A stretch of 64,000 bases of DNA from contig NZ_CP108032.1 in assembly GCF_036169555.1 (NCBI RefSeq), forward strand, positions 5,084,001 to 5,148,000, written 5' to 3'. Of this stretch, positions 50,816-61,423 are shown one piece after another. This stretch comes from Streptomyces sp. NBC_00306 (GTDB taxonomy: Bacteria > Actinomycetota > Actinomycetes > Streptomycetales > Streptomycetaceae). The translations under genes and the position numbers were made by a program. The notes under the pieces are model-generated. The model saw nothing but the letters and a program-made list of their open reading frames with translations, was not told the DNA's origin and searched no databases. The first letter of the stretch is position 1, and every line of letters starts with the position of its first letter.

Positions 50816-51493
50816 ACCCTTTCCCACACCCGTCGGGCTCTTTCACACCGGGCGCCACCGGTCCTCCGAATAGCGGGTGTGGGTCTGCCGGCGGCGGGAC
50901 TCGTCGCGGCGGTGAACTCGGCGGCGGCACCCTGTGGCCGGAAGCCGTGCCGTACGACCGGTTCGCGCAGCCGCCGGTCGGAGCCGAGCAGTTCGCCGAG
51001 CGCCCGTCCGTCCTCGGTGTGCGGGACGAGCGTGTGCCGCTCACCGTCGGCGACCTACGAGGCCGCGGCCGGATACAGCGCCCCGGAGTTGGAGGCGACC
51101 ATGGTGAAGGCCCTTGCTGCCAAGGGATGTACCGTCAGGACAGAGACCTCGGCCTCCTGGGCCATGCAGGAACTGCCCCTGAAGGAGCAGGACTTCGCCT
51201 TCCCGTCGTCCAAGGCGCCGGCCGACGAACTGCGGCGCCGGTCGGGCGTCGGCGGCGGTCCGATCCGCCACACGGTCTTCGTCGGGTCCTGGCTCTCGTG
51301 GCCTGCGACGACGATTCCCACGATGCGTCTCACCGCACGGAGAGTGCTCGCGGAATTACACATTCCGGGATGACTTCGGTGGGGTTCCCGGCCCCGAAAT
51401 CCACGGCCGGCCGGGATTCCCCGAGGGGTGAGCCCCGCCCAGGGCTTGGTGGCACCCGGCCCACGCGCCTCCGCGGCCCGTGGACCGGGGCCG
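50816..51493. other. stretch without a convincing gene, possible gene relic
   Basis: About 680 bases between pckG and a minus-strand gene. A + strand frame (about 51050-51373) reads TYEAAAGYSAPELEATMVKA and on, with fairly normal codon use, but it has no start with a ribosome site and no known motif. It could be the remains of a gene interrupted by frameshifts. Confidence 0.4.
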
Positions 51494-51883
51494 TCAGGGG
51501 GCGCCGACCAGGCGCGGTTCGGCCAGTGCGGCGGCGTGGGCGTCCATGCGCTCGGCGGAGAGGATCGCGACCGCGGTGTCGGCGCGGGACGCCGCGACGA
51601 CGAGGGCACGGCCGGCCAGGTCGTGGGCGCGCCGGTGCAGGGCGGGGGTGTCGCTGCCGCGCCGCAGGCCCGCGTGCCGTACGGGCGGCGTGCCGCGCAG
51701 GCGGGTGATCTGGGACGCGATCTGCTCGGCGGCGTCGTCGATCCCGAGTTCGTCCGTGACGGCGAGCAGCGCGGAGAGATGGCCGGCGAGCTGGATGTCC
51801 AGCTCCTCCTCGCGACTGCGGTGCGGGTACGCGTCGTCGTCGGCCATCGAGTGGATGGACTTGGTGCGGATCGGCTCGTACAT
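51494..51883 (-). CDS. conserved hypothetical helical protein
   Basis: A 129-residue soluble, mostly helical protein: MYEPIRTKSIHSMADDDAY at the start, then EELDIQLAGHLSALLAVTDE and RRAHDLAGRALVVAASRADT. No motif is recognised. The ATG at 51883 is preceded by AGGAGG at a good distance. A TAGGAT -10-like box and a TTAGACAGTATCCAA stretch lie upstream, suggesting a regulated promoter. It may be a Streptomyces-specific gene. Confidence 0.75.
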   Translation of the reverse strand: MYEPIRTKSIHSMADDDAYPHRSREEELDIQLAGHLSALLAVTDELGIDDAAEQIASQITRLRGTPPVRHAGLRRGSDTPALHRRAHDLAGRALVVAASRADTAVAILSAERMDAHAAALAEPRLVGAP

Positions 51884-51974
51884 GGGGATGGCCTCCTGCT
51901 CACTGTCAGGAGACCATCCTACATTGGATACTGTCTAAAGTTGAGCCCGGTCGGAAATCTTGCGCGCGGACCGG

Positions 51975-53186
51975 TCAGGGCTGGCTGTAACCGTCCAGGA
52001 AGTTCCCGATCCGGGTCACCGCGTCCGCCAGCTCCTTCGCGGCGGGCAACGTGACGATGCGGAAGTGATCGGGGTCGGGCCAGTTGAAGCCCGTCCCGTG
52101 GACGACCATGATCTTCTCGGCGCGCAGCAGGTCGAGCACCATCTGGCGGTCGTCCTTGAGCTTGTAGACCTGGGGGTCCAGCCGCGGGAAGAGGTACAGC
52201 GCCCCCTTCGGCTTCACGCAGGTCACCCCGGGGATCTGCGTGAGCAGGTCGTACGCCACGTCCCGCTGCTCCAGGATCCGTCCGCCGGGCAGCACCAGGT
52301 CCTCGATCGACTGCCGTCCGCCGAGCGCGGTCGCCACCGCGTGCTGCGAGGGCATGTTCGCGCACAGGCGCATATTGGCCAGGATCGTCAGGCCCTCGAT
52401 GTAGGACGAGGCGTGGGACTTGGGGCCGCAGACCGCCATCCAGCCGGAGCGGTAGCCGGCGACGCGGTAGTTCTTGGAGAGCCCGTTGAAGGTGAGGACC
52501 ATCAGATCGGGCGCCACGGCGGCGGTCGGGGTGTGGGTGGCACCGTCGTAGAGGATCTTGTCGTAGATCTCGTCGGAACAGACGATCAGACCGTGCCTGC
52601 GGGCGATCTCGGTGAGACCGCGCAGCATCTCGTCGTCGTACACCGCGCCGGTGGGGTTGTTCGGGTTGATGATCACGATCGCCTTGGTGCGGTCGGTGAT
52701 CTTCCGTTCGATGTCGGTGAGGTCCGGCATCCAGTCGGACTGCTCGTCGCACCGGTAGTGCACGGCGGTGCCGCCGGCGAGTGAGACCGAGGCCGTCCAC
52801 AGCGGATAGTCGGGAGCGGGTACGAGCACCTCGTCGCCGTCGTCCAGCAGCGCCTGCATGGACATCTGGATCAGCTCGGAGACGCCGTTGCCGAGGTAGA
52901 CGTCCTCGACGTCCAGGTCGATGCCCTTGGTCTGGTAGTGCTGCATGACCGCGCGCCGGGCGGACAGCAGCCCCTTGGCGTCGCCGTACCCGTGGGCGTC
53001 ACCGAGATTGCGGAGGATGTCCTCCAGGATCTCGGGCGGGCACTCGAACCCGAAGGCTGCGGGATTGCCGGTGTTGAGCTTGAGGATGCGGTGACCTGCT
53101 GCCTCCAGCCGCATCGCTTCCTCCAGGACCGGGCCCCGGATCTCGTAACAGACATTGGCGAGCTTCGTCGACTGGATCACCTGCAT
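51975..53186 (-). CDS. AlaA-type PLP aminotransferase
   Basis: A 403-residue class I aminotransferase. The PLP lysine is in GLSKNYRVAGYRSGW, the PLP phosphate region in GNGVSELIQMSM, and INPNNPTGAVY and SDEIYDKILYDG give the cofactor aspartate and tyrosine. The sequence is close to glutamate-pyruvate transaminases (AlaA) of enterobacteria and their actinobacterial relatives. It should make alanine from pyruvate or catabolise it. The ATG at 53186 gives MQVIQSTKLANVCYEIRGP, the usual N-terminus. Confidence 0.9.
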   Translation of the reverse strand: MQVIQSTKLANVCYEIRGPVLEEAMRLEAAGHRILKLNTGNPAAFGFECPPEILEDILRNLGDAHGYGDAKGLLSARRAVMQHYQTKGIDLDVEDVYLGNGVSELIQMSMQALLDDGDEVLVPAPDYPLWTASVSLAGGTAVHYRCDEQSDWMPDLTDIERKITDRTKAIVIINPNNPTGAVYDDEMLRGLTEIARRHGLIVCSDEIYDKILYDGATHTPTAAVAPDLMVLTFNGLSKNYRVAGYRSGWMAVCGPKSHASSYIEGLTILANMRLCANMPSQHAVATALGGRQSIEDLVLPGGRILEQRDVAYDLLTQIPGVTCVKPKGALYLFPRLDPQVYKLKDDRQMVLDLLRAEKIMVVHGTGFNWPDPDHFRIVTLPAAKELADAVTRIGNFLDGYSQP

Positions 53187-53487
53187 GTCCGTGAGCTTAC
53201 GGGCGCGTAACGGTGATCGCTGCATGTTTTCGCCCACGACGGCCGGTGGGAATGTCCGCTTTTGGTGTGCGGCCTCGGTCGAGGAGGCCTCGGCCCTTCG
53301 AAACGTCAGCCGATCCGGGCCGGCTGCCTGCGATGTGCACGGCGCGGGCCCGGCGCGCCGACCGCGGATGTTGTGCTCGTCACGCATCGGACGGGGCCGC
53401 CGCGGGGGAGCGGCCGACCATCCCGTCGTCCCGGCCACCGCACGGGTGACCGGGACGCCGTGCTTACTCAGGTCGGTTCAGAAGGGG
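53187..53487. other. intergenic stretch, nothing recognised
   Basis: Three hundred bases between the aminotransferase start and the end of the secreted DUF4360 gene. It should carry the aminotransferase promoter. I see no gene, clear promoter or strong hairpin. Confidence 0.5.
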
Positions 53488-54132
53488 CTACGGGCACTCC
53501 TTCCAGGCCATCCGGTAGACGGTGTTGATCGCTCCGTCCGTCGAGTCCATCGTCATGAAGCTCGTCGTCTTCTTCGGGTCGGAGGTGCCGGCGTTCACGC
53601 GCACCTCGGTGTTGATGTTGAAGTTGCGCTTCGCTCCGCACGCGGCCCAGACGAGCTGGCCCCACTCCGTGGTGTCGGTGGCCTGCCAGTTGTCCTGGAC
53701 CGGCCCGCTGAAGGGGTGGGTTCTCGCCGCGGTGTCCGGCGATCCCTGGAAGTAGTACGAGGCCTTCTGGGTGGCGGTCGCCCCTCTCTCCAGGCTGGCG
53801 AAGCCGCGGTAGTCGGCGCTGGCGACCGCGTACGTGAAGCCGCTCGGCACGTGCACGATCAGGCTGAGCTGGCAGTTCTTACGGAAGTCGGTGGGCGAGG
53901 CTCCCACGCCGACCTTCGCGAGGTACTCGCTGTAGGTCACGGTGAAGGCCGTGTTGTCCGGGGCGACCGCCACCGCGGCGCTGCCCGGACGACATCCGGA
54001 TCCGTTGACCGTCGCGACCTCGATCACGATTTTGTCCGGGGGCGCGACGATGGACGCGGATGCGTTCTGAGAGGCCAGCAGCGAACCCAGAATTGCGGCT
54101 GTCGCGCCGCCCGCTAAAAGTGCACGGGACAT
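53488..54132 (-). CDS. secreted DUF4360 protein
   Basis: A 214-residue secreted protein: a signal peptide (MSRALLAGGATAAILGSLLA, cleaved near SASIVAPP) and a beta-rich domain with VATVNGSGCRPGSAAVAVAP, TVTYSEYLAKVG, RKNCQLSLIVHVPSGFTYAV and WGQLVWAACGAKRNFNINTE, matching DUF4360. Four conserved cysteines probably form disulfides. The function is unknown; it may be a cell-surface or binding protein. The ATG at 54132 is preferred because it starts the signal peptide; an upstream ATG at 54180 adds sixteen polar residues. Confidence 0.85.
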   Translation of the reverse strand: MSRALLAGGATAAILGSLLASQNASASIVAPPDKIVIEVATVNGSGCRPGSAAVAVAPDNTAFTVTYSEYLAKVGVGASPTDFRKNCQLSLIVHVPSGFTYAVASADYRGFASLERGATATQKASYYFQGSPDTAARTHPFSGPVQDNWQATDTTEWGQLVWAACGAKRNFNINTEVRVNAGTSDPKKTTSFMTMDSTDGAINTVYRMAWKECP

Positions 54133-54339
54133 GATTCTCCCATCGGGGGAAATGTGAGGGGTCGATCCGGAAGAATGCATGGGCTAGCCATGGACATGTC
54201 AACCCTTCAATGATTTCCGGGTGTTTCTCGAAGAGCCGGATCGAGGGGAATGCTAGGTACCAACGCGGGGGCTGGCTAGGTGCGTTATCGGCCTACTCGG
54301 CCTGAACGGGCGCGCAGTAACCGCAGGGCTCCACGACAA

Positions 54340-54374
54340 CGGCCCCGAGGGCACTTTCGTGCTCCTCGGGGCCG
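54340..54374 (-). terminator. terminator of the first chaplin gene
   Basis: An 11-bp outer stem (54340-54350 with 54364-54374) is stacked on a 4-bp inner stem (GCAC TTTC GTGC) with one bulged base, 14 bases after the chaplin stop on the minus strand. Confidence 0.85.
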
Positions 54375-54388
54375 CTTTGTGCTGAATG

Positions 54389-54622
54389 TCAGTCGTTGGC
54401 GCAGGCGTTGCCGAAGGCCGGGTTCAGCAGCGCGATCACGTTCACCGTGTTGCCGCAGACGTTCACGGGCACGTGGACGGGAACCTGGACCAGGTTGCCG
54501 GACAGCACGCCGGGCGAACCGGCAGCGGCGCCCTCGGCACCCGAGTCGGCCATGGCGGGGGCAGCGGAACCCAGGGCCATGACGACGCCCGCGAAGACGA
54601 CTGCAGCCTTCTTGCTCTTCAT
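54389..54622 (-). CDS. short chaplin
   Basis: A 77-residue secreted amyloid-forming protein that coats aerial hyphae and spores. It has a signal peptide (MKSKKAAVVFAGVVMALGSA, cleaved after AMA) and one chaplin domain: GVLSGNLVQVPVHVPVNVCG, then NALLNPAF-like, with the two cysteines of the disulfide loop at the ends of CGNTVNVIALLNPAFGNAC. It lacks a sorting signal, so it belongs to the short chaplins (ChpD-H). It has a well-placed GAAAGG-type site. The gene lies in the same direction as the two rodlins. Confidence 0.93.
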   Translation of the reverse strand: MKSKKAAVVFAGVVMALGSAAPAMADSGAEGAAAGSPGVLSGNLVQVPVHVPVNVCGNTVNVIALLNPAFGNACAND

Positions 54623-54809
54623 TTCTTTGATCCTTTCAGCAGTGGTGTCGTACGCAGGTGCGACCGTCGCGCTGCGCTGCCAGTTTCCTGTTCATGAACA
54701 CCCCTGCAAAATGAGTAACGATTGAATTCCCGCAAGGAAACTTCCTGAGGGTCATGAGTTTGGAAATCATCTTCCCCGTGGCACCGGAAGAATTGACACC
54801 TCTCATGAA

Positions 54810-54842
54810 TGCGCCCCCGAGCGCACAACGCTCAGGGGCGCA
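54810..54842 (-). terminator. terminator of the first rodlin gene
   Basis: A 14-position stem with one mismatch (54810-54823 with 54829-54842) and a 5-nt loop lies 17 bases beyond the rodlin stop. Confidence 0.85.
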
Positions 54843-54858
54843 CAGCCGACTGATGGAA

Positions 54859-55263
54859 TCAGTCGTTGGCAGCGCCGTTGCCCGAGAGGACCGGGATCTG
54901 GCTGAGGATGTGCGACAGCGGGTCGTCACCCTTGACCTGGGTCGAGTTCTCGGTGCACTGCTGGTTCTGCTGGGTCGTCAGGATGTCCTGGACCGTGATC
55001 GGGATGAGGCCCGCGACGGAACCGATGTCACCCTTGATCGGCAGGCCGACACAGGGCTTGTTCAGCGAGCCCTGGATGAGGCCGATCTGCGGGCTCATGT
55101 CGCCGTCCGTGGCGAAGTTGCCGTAGGCCTGCGAGGCGCCGTTGCCGCTCAGCGCGGTGGTCTCGTTGCCGTCACCGACGGCCAGGGCCTGCGGGGCCAT
55201 CGCAGCGCCGACGCCCACCATCGAAGCGGTGACCGCTGCGGTAGCCAGAATCTTCTTGATCAC
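54859..55263 (-). CDS. rodlin, copy 1
   Basis: A 134-residue rodlin: signal peptide (MIKKILATAAVTASMVGVGA, cleaved near ALA) and a mature part with ETTALSGNGASQAYGNFATDG, then NKPCVGLP and TTQQNQQC, ending QIPVLSGNGAAND. Rodlins align chaplin fibrils into paired rodlets on aerial hyphae. The start is GTG at 55263, read as Met, after AAGGGAC. It is about 80 percent identical by eye to copy 2 at 55940, in tandem on the same strand. Confidence 0.93.
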   Translation of the reverse strand: MIKKILATAAVTASMVGVGAAMAPQALAVGDGNETTALSGNGASQAYGNFATDGDMSPQIGLIQGSLNKPCVGLPIKGDIGSVAGLIPITVQDILTTQQNQQCTENSTQVKGDDPLSHILSQIPVLSGNGAAND

Positions 55264-55880
55264 TTTTTGTCCCTTTTCGCTTTGAACGTTCGATCGTGGA
55301 GCAGGCTGATCAACTGCATTCGACGGGTTTGGTTCCGCGCCTTCACCCGAATGCCACAATCTGTTGGCGCCCGGCACGGTGCATCGGCGGAAGGCCGACA
55401 CGCGGCCCTCCGCCGATGGGGCGGATCGCCATACCGGGTGCGTCATGCGAAAACACGCACGACCGCCCCACGGCGCAGTGCGCCGCCGGCTGGGGGCTTT
55501 CACCCGGAAGCAGATCCCATACGCGGCCTGCACGGCCATTCAAGCACCGGTGCGCGGCCGCACCGTTCCGATGTCACCCGTTTGCCGAATGAAATCCGGA
55601 CTCCCGGGGTTTTTCGTGCCGGATGCGCAATGTCGCGGTCCGCACGGCAATCGAGTCGGTGAAATCAAATGACAATCGTGGCGACGGAATCCGCGTCCGT
55701 CGAAGAGCCCGGACGGCACCGGGAGGCGCGAAACCGGGGGCCGCGAAGGAGTCAGCGGCGGCCGGGCGTTCGCCCGGCTTCCGGTGATCACGGGTGCGGC
55801 GGGGTTGCCGGTTTCGTGGGTCACCACGATCCTCTGGACCGGCTGGGCGTGACCTCCGCGGGTGACCTCCCTCGTACGAC
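55264..55880. other. intergenic region between the two rodlin genes
   Basis: About 620 bases, holding the promoter of the first rodlin gene and no convincing gene. Local GC drops near the start (CTTTGAACG region) as is common upstream of developmental promoters. Open frames on both strands lack good starts or motifs. Confidence 0.5.
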
Positions 55881-55924
55881 AGCACCGGGCCCCCCGTGCC
55901 GATGGCGACGGGGGGCCCGGTGCT
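55881..55924 (-). terminator. terminator of the second rodlin gene
   Basis: A perfect 17-bp stem (55881-55897 with 55908-55924) with a 10-nt loop, 16 bases after the rodlin stop on the minus strand. Confidence 0.9.
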
Positions 55925-55939
55925 TGCCGGCAGGTGGGA

Positions 55940-56344
55940 CTACTCGTTGCCCACGCCGTTGCCCGAGAGCACCGGGATCTGGCTGAGAAGGTGCGACAGG
56001 GTGTCGTCGCCCTTGACCTGCGTGGAGTTCTCGGCGCACTGCTGGTTCTGCTGGGTCGTCAGCAGGTCCTGGACGGTGATCGGCACGGCGCCGATGACGG
56101 AACCGACGTCGAGCTTCGCCGGCAGGCCGACGCAGGGCTTGTTGAGCGAGCCCTGGACGAGGCCGAGCTGGGTGCTCTGCTCACCGTCGGTGGCGAAGTT
56201 GCCGTAAGCCTGCGAGGCGCCGTTGCCGCTCAGCGCCGTCGTGTCATTGCCGTTGCCGACGGCCATAGCCTGCGGGGCCATCGACGCCCCCGCGGCCGCC
56301 ACGGAAAGGGTGATCGCGGCAGTTGCCATAACCTTCTTGAGCAT
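55940..56344 (-). CDS. rodlin, copy 2
   Basis: A 134-residue rodlin with a signal peptide (MLKKVMATAAITLSVAAAGA, cleaved near AMA), then DTTALSGNGASQAYGNFATD and NKPCVGLPAKLDVGSV, and the conserved TTQQNQQCAENSTQVKGDD. Both cysteines of copy 1 are kept. The ATG at 56344 is followed by lysines, as in copy 1. The pair corresponds to the rdlA/rdlB arrangement of S. coelicolor. It diverges from the second chaplin gene, so developmental regulators can act on both from the shared 260 bases. Confidence 0.93.
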   Translation of the reverse strand: MLKKVMATAAITLSVAAAGASMAPQAMAVGNGNDTTALSGNGASQAYGNFATDGEQSTQLGLVQGSLNKPCVGLPAKLDVGSVIGAVPITVQDLLTTQQNQQCAENSTQVKGDDTLSHLLSQIPVLSGNGVGNE

Positions 56345-56604
56345 GTTCCGTCCTTCTGTCGCCTGGTTGCCCACTGCTGGAGCGCCCTGACAACCAGTGG
56401 CCCCGGGGAATGGTTCCGGCGGTTCACTCAAATGGTCTTGTCCGGCCCGCGCGGCAATACGGATCACGGAAGGCCCGGCGCCTATGCGCATTGGGCCGAA
56501 TGGGGGGCAGCGGCGAGGCGTGCGTGTCATCTCTGTTCCTCATCCGTTTTGATCCGTGTGAGCCCGGACCCCGGGCAAACCGTCGAACAGAAGGTGCTGT
56601 TTCC

Positions 56605-56844
56605 ATGAAGACTGCCAAGAAGGCCGCCCTGGTCCTCGCCACCGCTGGTCTCGCCGCCGGTTCCGCCGCCGGTTCCGCGTTCGCCGACTCCGGCGCCGAG
56701 GGTGGAGCCGCCCACTCGCCGGGTGTCCTGTCCGGCAACGTGGCCCAGGTCCCGGTCCACATCCCGGTGAACGTCTGCGGCAACAGCGTCAACGTGATCG
56801 GCGCCCTGAACCCGGCGTTCGGCAACGTCTGCGCGAACGACTGA
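56605..56844 (+). CDS. short chaplin, second copy
   Basis: A 79-residue short chaplin: signal peptide (MKTAKKAALVLATAGLAAGS, cleaved after AFA) and one chaplin domain with GVLSGNVAQVPVHIPVNVCG and the disulfide loop CGNSVNVIGALNPAFGNVC. It is close to the chaplin at 54389 (same DSGAEG start of the mature form). The ATG at 56605 follows GAAGG. It assembles at the air-water interface to make hyphae hydrophobic. Confidence 0.93.
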   Translation: MKTAKKAALVLATAGLAAGSAAGSAFADSGAEGGAAHSPGVLSGNVAQVPVHIPVNVCGNSVNVIGALNPAFGNVCAND

Positions 56845-56863
56845 TCTCCGCTTGTGCGTTCCC

Positions 56864-56899
56864 AGGGTGGCGCCCCGGTCCTGACCGGGGCGCCACCCT
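56864..56899 (+). terminator. terminator of the second chaplin gene
   Basis: A 17-bp stem (56864-56880 with 56883-56899), effectively 15 bp with a 6-nt loop, ending in TT, 20 bases after the chaplin stop. Confidence 0.9.
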
Positions 56900-56941
56900 T
56901 GTGTCCGGCCACCCGGCAACTGTGTCCGGCCACCCGGCAAC
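56900..56941. repeat. direct duplication of 21 bp
   Basis: The unit beginning TGTGTCCGGCCACCCGGCAA occurs twice without a gap (56900-56920 and 56921-56941), directly after the chaplin terminator. It is non-coding and probably a replication slippage product. Confidence 0.85.
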
Positions 56942-57052
56942 GACACGGCACGGCACGAGGGACACGAAACAAGGCGAGGGCGCGACAAAGGCGGGGTGCG
57001 GCCGTGTGGCTGCGCACCCCGCCCGGCTCGACGCCGTGCCGTGACGGCAGGC

Positions 57053-57346
57053 TCAGCCGCCGAGCTCGACCCCGCCCAGCATGGGGGTCAGTGAAGCCGC
57101 GGACTTGAGCACCTGCTGCGGGGCCTGGCCCTTGACGTTGTTGAGGTCGGTCACGGTCCGGGCGACGTCCGTCACGGCGGAGGTGTCCGCCTGGCCGAGA
57201 TCCTGCGTCGAGGAGAGCGCCTTGGTCAGGCCGCCGTTGAGGCTCATCGGGGGCATGGCCGTCATGTCGGCGGCGAGTGCGGGGGAGGCCGACCCGATCG
57301 CGGCGACGGAGCCGACAACGAGCGCGGCAATCCTCGAGTGCTTCAT
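57053..57346 (-). CDS. small secreted protein
   Basis: A 97-residue secreted protein: signal peptide (MKHSRIAALVVGSVAAIGSA, cleaved after ALA), then a mature part of about 70 residues with PPMSLNGGLTKAL and TDLNNVKGQAPQQVLKSAAS. No cysteines or known motif. It resembles the small secreted proteins often encoded near chaplins. The ATG at 57346 follows GGATGCG and opens the signal peptide; an upstream frame extension would spoil it. Confidence 0.8.
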   Translation of the reverse strand: MKHSRIAALVVGSVAAIGSASPALAADMTAMPPMSLNGGLTKALSSTQDLGQADTSAVTDVARTVTDLNNVKGQAPQQVLKSAASLTPMLGGVELGG

Positions 57347-57591
57347 CTTTTTCGCATCCCTTTCTCCGTGGCGTTCATCGCCATCGTCGGGTTGGCTAAC
57401 GAGCCCTCGACGCCGGAGAAACCCTTGCTCGAATTCTCGTATCAACTGTTCATTGCGGTCGAACGTCTGCCCTTGTCCGGCCTTCTCGGGCGGTCTGTTT
57501 CCGGGGCGAGCGAGCCATACGTGATTTTCCGCCCGATCTCTGACAAAGTGCCTTCTGATTTGTCGCGTTGATCAAACATGGGGAGCCGTAC

Positions 57592-58680
57592 ATGTCGAAG
57601 TCGACGGGCTTCGCAGCGCGAGGCGCCCTGGGCGCCATGCTCTGCCTGGCGTTCTCGGCCGCTCCCCTTCCGGCCGGCGCCGCCCCGGGCGAGGAGTCGC
57701 CACGCCTTCCGTTCACCCAGCGGTATCAGGCCGTGCAGCACGGCGGTGTCGTCCGCACCGCCAATTCCGCGATCACCTGCCGCAGCCCGACGTCCCCTTC
57801 GGCGGGCTCGTGTTCGGCGGTCCGCGCGGGTGGCAAGGGAGCCAATGACGACTGGGACATGTTCTACGTCGACGAGGACGACGACCCCAACACCTACAAC
57901 TCCAGCCGGGCCGTGCTGGATCTGCCCGCGAACTCCCGTGTGACGTACGCCCGTCTGTACTGGGGCGGAAACCTGCGGGTGGGCGAGCAGAAGCCGCCCA
58001 AGGACAACGGCCGGATCCTGATCGCCGAACCCGGCGGCCGGTACAAGGCGGTCCTCGCCGACACCCGCGTCGCCCACCGTGACACGGCCGGCAGCGACGT
58101 CTACCAGGCTTCCGCCGACGTCACCCCGCTGGTACGCCAGAGCGGCTCCGGCCTCTACACCGTGGCCCAGATCAATGTGGCCATGGGGCACTCCAAGGCC
58201 GGCGCCTGGGGCGGCTGGACGCTGGTCGTCGCGTACGAGAACAGTTCGGAGCCCCTGCGGCAGATCTCGCTCTGGGACGGTTTCGAGACGCTGGATGCCC
58301 GGCGCGCGACCCATGAGGTCCAGGTCGGAGGTCTGCGTATCCCCGCGCGCGGAAGCGGCCGCGCCGGGATCGTTTCGTACGACGGAGACCGCGGCCGGAA
58401 AGGCGACCGGGTGGACGTCCGTACGTCGGGCGGAAAAGCGTTCGGGCTTTCCGATTCCGCGAATCCGGCGACCGATGTCATGAACTCCACGATCGCCGAT
58501 CCGGCCGGTGCGATCAGCCGTCAGCCGCGCCATGTGAACACGCTGGGATACGACTCCGACGTGTTCGACATCAGGCCCGCACTGGTGTCCGGTGGGACGA
58601 GTTTGATTTTCCGGTTCAACGCCGAAAACCTCGGATACTTCCTCGGCGTTCTCTTCGTGCAGGCAGACACCCGCCGCTGA
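57592..58680 (+). CDS. secreted DUF3344-like protein
   Basis: A 362-residue secreted protein with a signal peptide (MSKSTGFAARGALGAMLCLA, cleaved near AGA). The mature part is beta-rich: ARLYWGGNLRVGEQ, YQASADVTPLVRQSGSGLYTV, AGAWGGWTLVVAYENSSEPL and DGFETLDARR, all typical of DUF3344 surface proteins. No LPXTG sorting signal or membrane anchor is visible, so it is likely released or loosely attached. GGGGAG lies seven bases before the ATG. It is 63 bases from the glycosyltransferase gene and could be the first gene of that transcript. Confidence 0.82.
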   Translation: MSKSTGFAARGALGAMLCLAFSAAPLPAGAAPGEESPRLPFTQRYQAVQHGGVVRTANSAITCRSPTSPSAGSCSAVRAGGKGANDDWDMFYVDEDDDPNTYNSSRAVLDLPANSRVTYARLYWGGNLRVGEQKPPKDNGRILIAEPGGRYKAVLADTRVAHRDTAGSDVYQASADVTPLVRQSGSGLYTVAQINVAMGHSKAGAWGGWTLVVAYENSSEPLRQISLWDGFETLDARRATHEVQVGGLRIPARGSGRAGIVSYDGDRGRKGDRVDVRTSGGKAFGLSDSANPATDVMNSTIADPAGAISRQPRHVNTLGYDSDVFDIRPALVSGGTSLIFRFNAENLGYFLGVLFVQADTRR

Positions 58681-58743
58681 CATTCCGATGCGGCGCTGCT
58701 CGTTTGAGCCAGATCCACAGTCCACGTCCGAAGAGAGCCGCAC

Positions 58744-59942
58744 GTGCCGCACAGCAGTCGGGCTGAGCCGAGCCAACTGACGATTTTTCACCTGGTCCAG
58801 CCGGTGGACGGGGGAGTCGCACGGGTCGTCACCGACCTTGTCCGGGCTCAGGTTGCCGAAGGGCTGCGGCCGGTCGTGGCCTGCCCCTCCGGCGGCGGAC
58901 TCGCCGAGAGTGCCGCGGCGGCCGGCGCGCGGGTGCGGACCTGGTCCGCGGCCCGCGCCCCCGGTCCCGGACTGCCCAAGGAGGTTCTGACCGCGGCCCG
59001 GCTGATCCGCGGCACAGATCCGCAGCTGATCCATGCGCACAGTGCCAAGGCGGGACTCGTCGCCCGGCTCGCCGTGCGCGGCCGGGTGCCGACCGTCTTC
59101 CAGCCGCACGCCTGGTCCTTCGACGCGGTGGAGGGGAGCGTGGCCGGGATGGCGCTGAAGTGGGAGCGCTACGGCACCCGTTGGAGCACCAGGACGCTCT
59201 GCGTCAGCGAGAGCGAACGGCAGGCGGGGGAGCGGGCCGGGATCGCCGCCCGCTGGGCCGTCATCCCCAACGGCATCGACCTCGGTCACTTCGGCTCGCC
59301 GGGCGAGGCGCACGACGAAGACGAGGAGACCGGCCGCAAGCGGGCACGGCTCGCCCTGCCCGGGGCGGGCGACCTGCCCGCCGATGCGCCGCTGGTCCTG
59401 TGCGTCGGACGGCTGTGCCGGCAGAAGGGCCAGGACGTGCTGCTGCGCGCCTGGCCCCGGGTGCGTGAACTGGCCCCCGGCGCACGACTGGTGCTGGCCG
59501 GGGACGGTCCCGACCGGGAGCAGCTCACCGGAGCCGCCCCGGGCAGTGTCCTGTTCGCCGGCGCGGTCCAGGACATCAGGCCGTGGCTGCGCGCCGCGGA
59601 TCTCGTCGTCCTGCCCTCCCGCTGGGAAGGCATGGCACTCGCCCCGCTCGAAGCCATGGCCTGCGGACGGCCGGTCGTGCTGAGCGACGTCAGCGGGGCG
59701 CGGGAAAGTCTGCCGCCCGGCCACGAGGCCCACTGCCTCGTACCGCCGGACGATCCGCCGGCCCTCGCGGCCGCCCTCGGCAGGCTGCTCCAGGACGCGC
59801 AACTGCGCCGCACGCTGGGCCGCGAGGCGAAGGCCCATACGCGGGCGACCTGCGACGTACGGAAGACCGCCGCCGCCGTGTCCGGCCTCTACCAGGACCT
59901 CCTGAGCTCGCCCCGCCCCTCGACGAGGAAGCGCAACACACG

Positions 59943-59946
<4 letters not shown>
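58744..59946 (+). CDS. GT4 glycosyltransferase
   Basis: A 400-residue retaining glycosyltransferase of GT-B fold. It has the N-terminal LVQPVDGGVARVVTDL glycine region, LIHAHSAKAG, and the donor-binding C-terminal motif LPSRWEGMALAPLEAMACG (E-x7-E type). It should add a sugar to a lipid-linked exopolysaccharide unit on the cytoplasmic side. The start is GTG at 58744. The stop overlaps the start of the phosphoglycosyltransferase gene, marking one operon. Confidence 0.9.
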
Positions 59947-61421
<1,475 letters not shown>

Positions 61422-61423
61422 GC

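Noticed and set aside
57442..59838. 798-codon minus-strand frame
   Set aside because: It is antisense to the DUF3344-like and GT4 genes; no motif, and composition typical of high-GC shadows.
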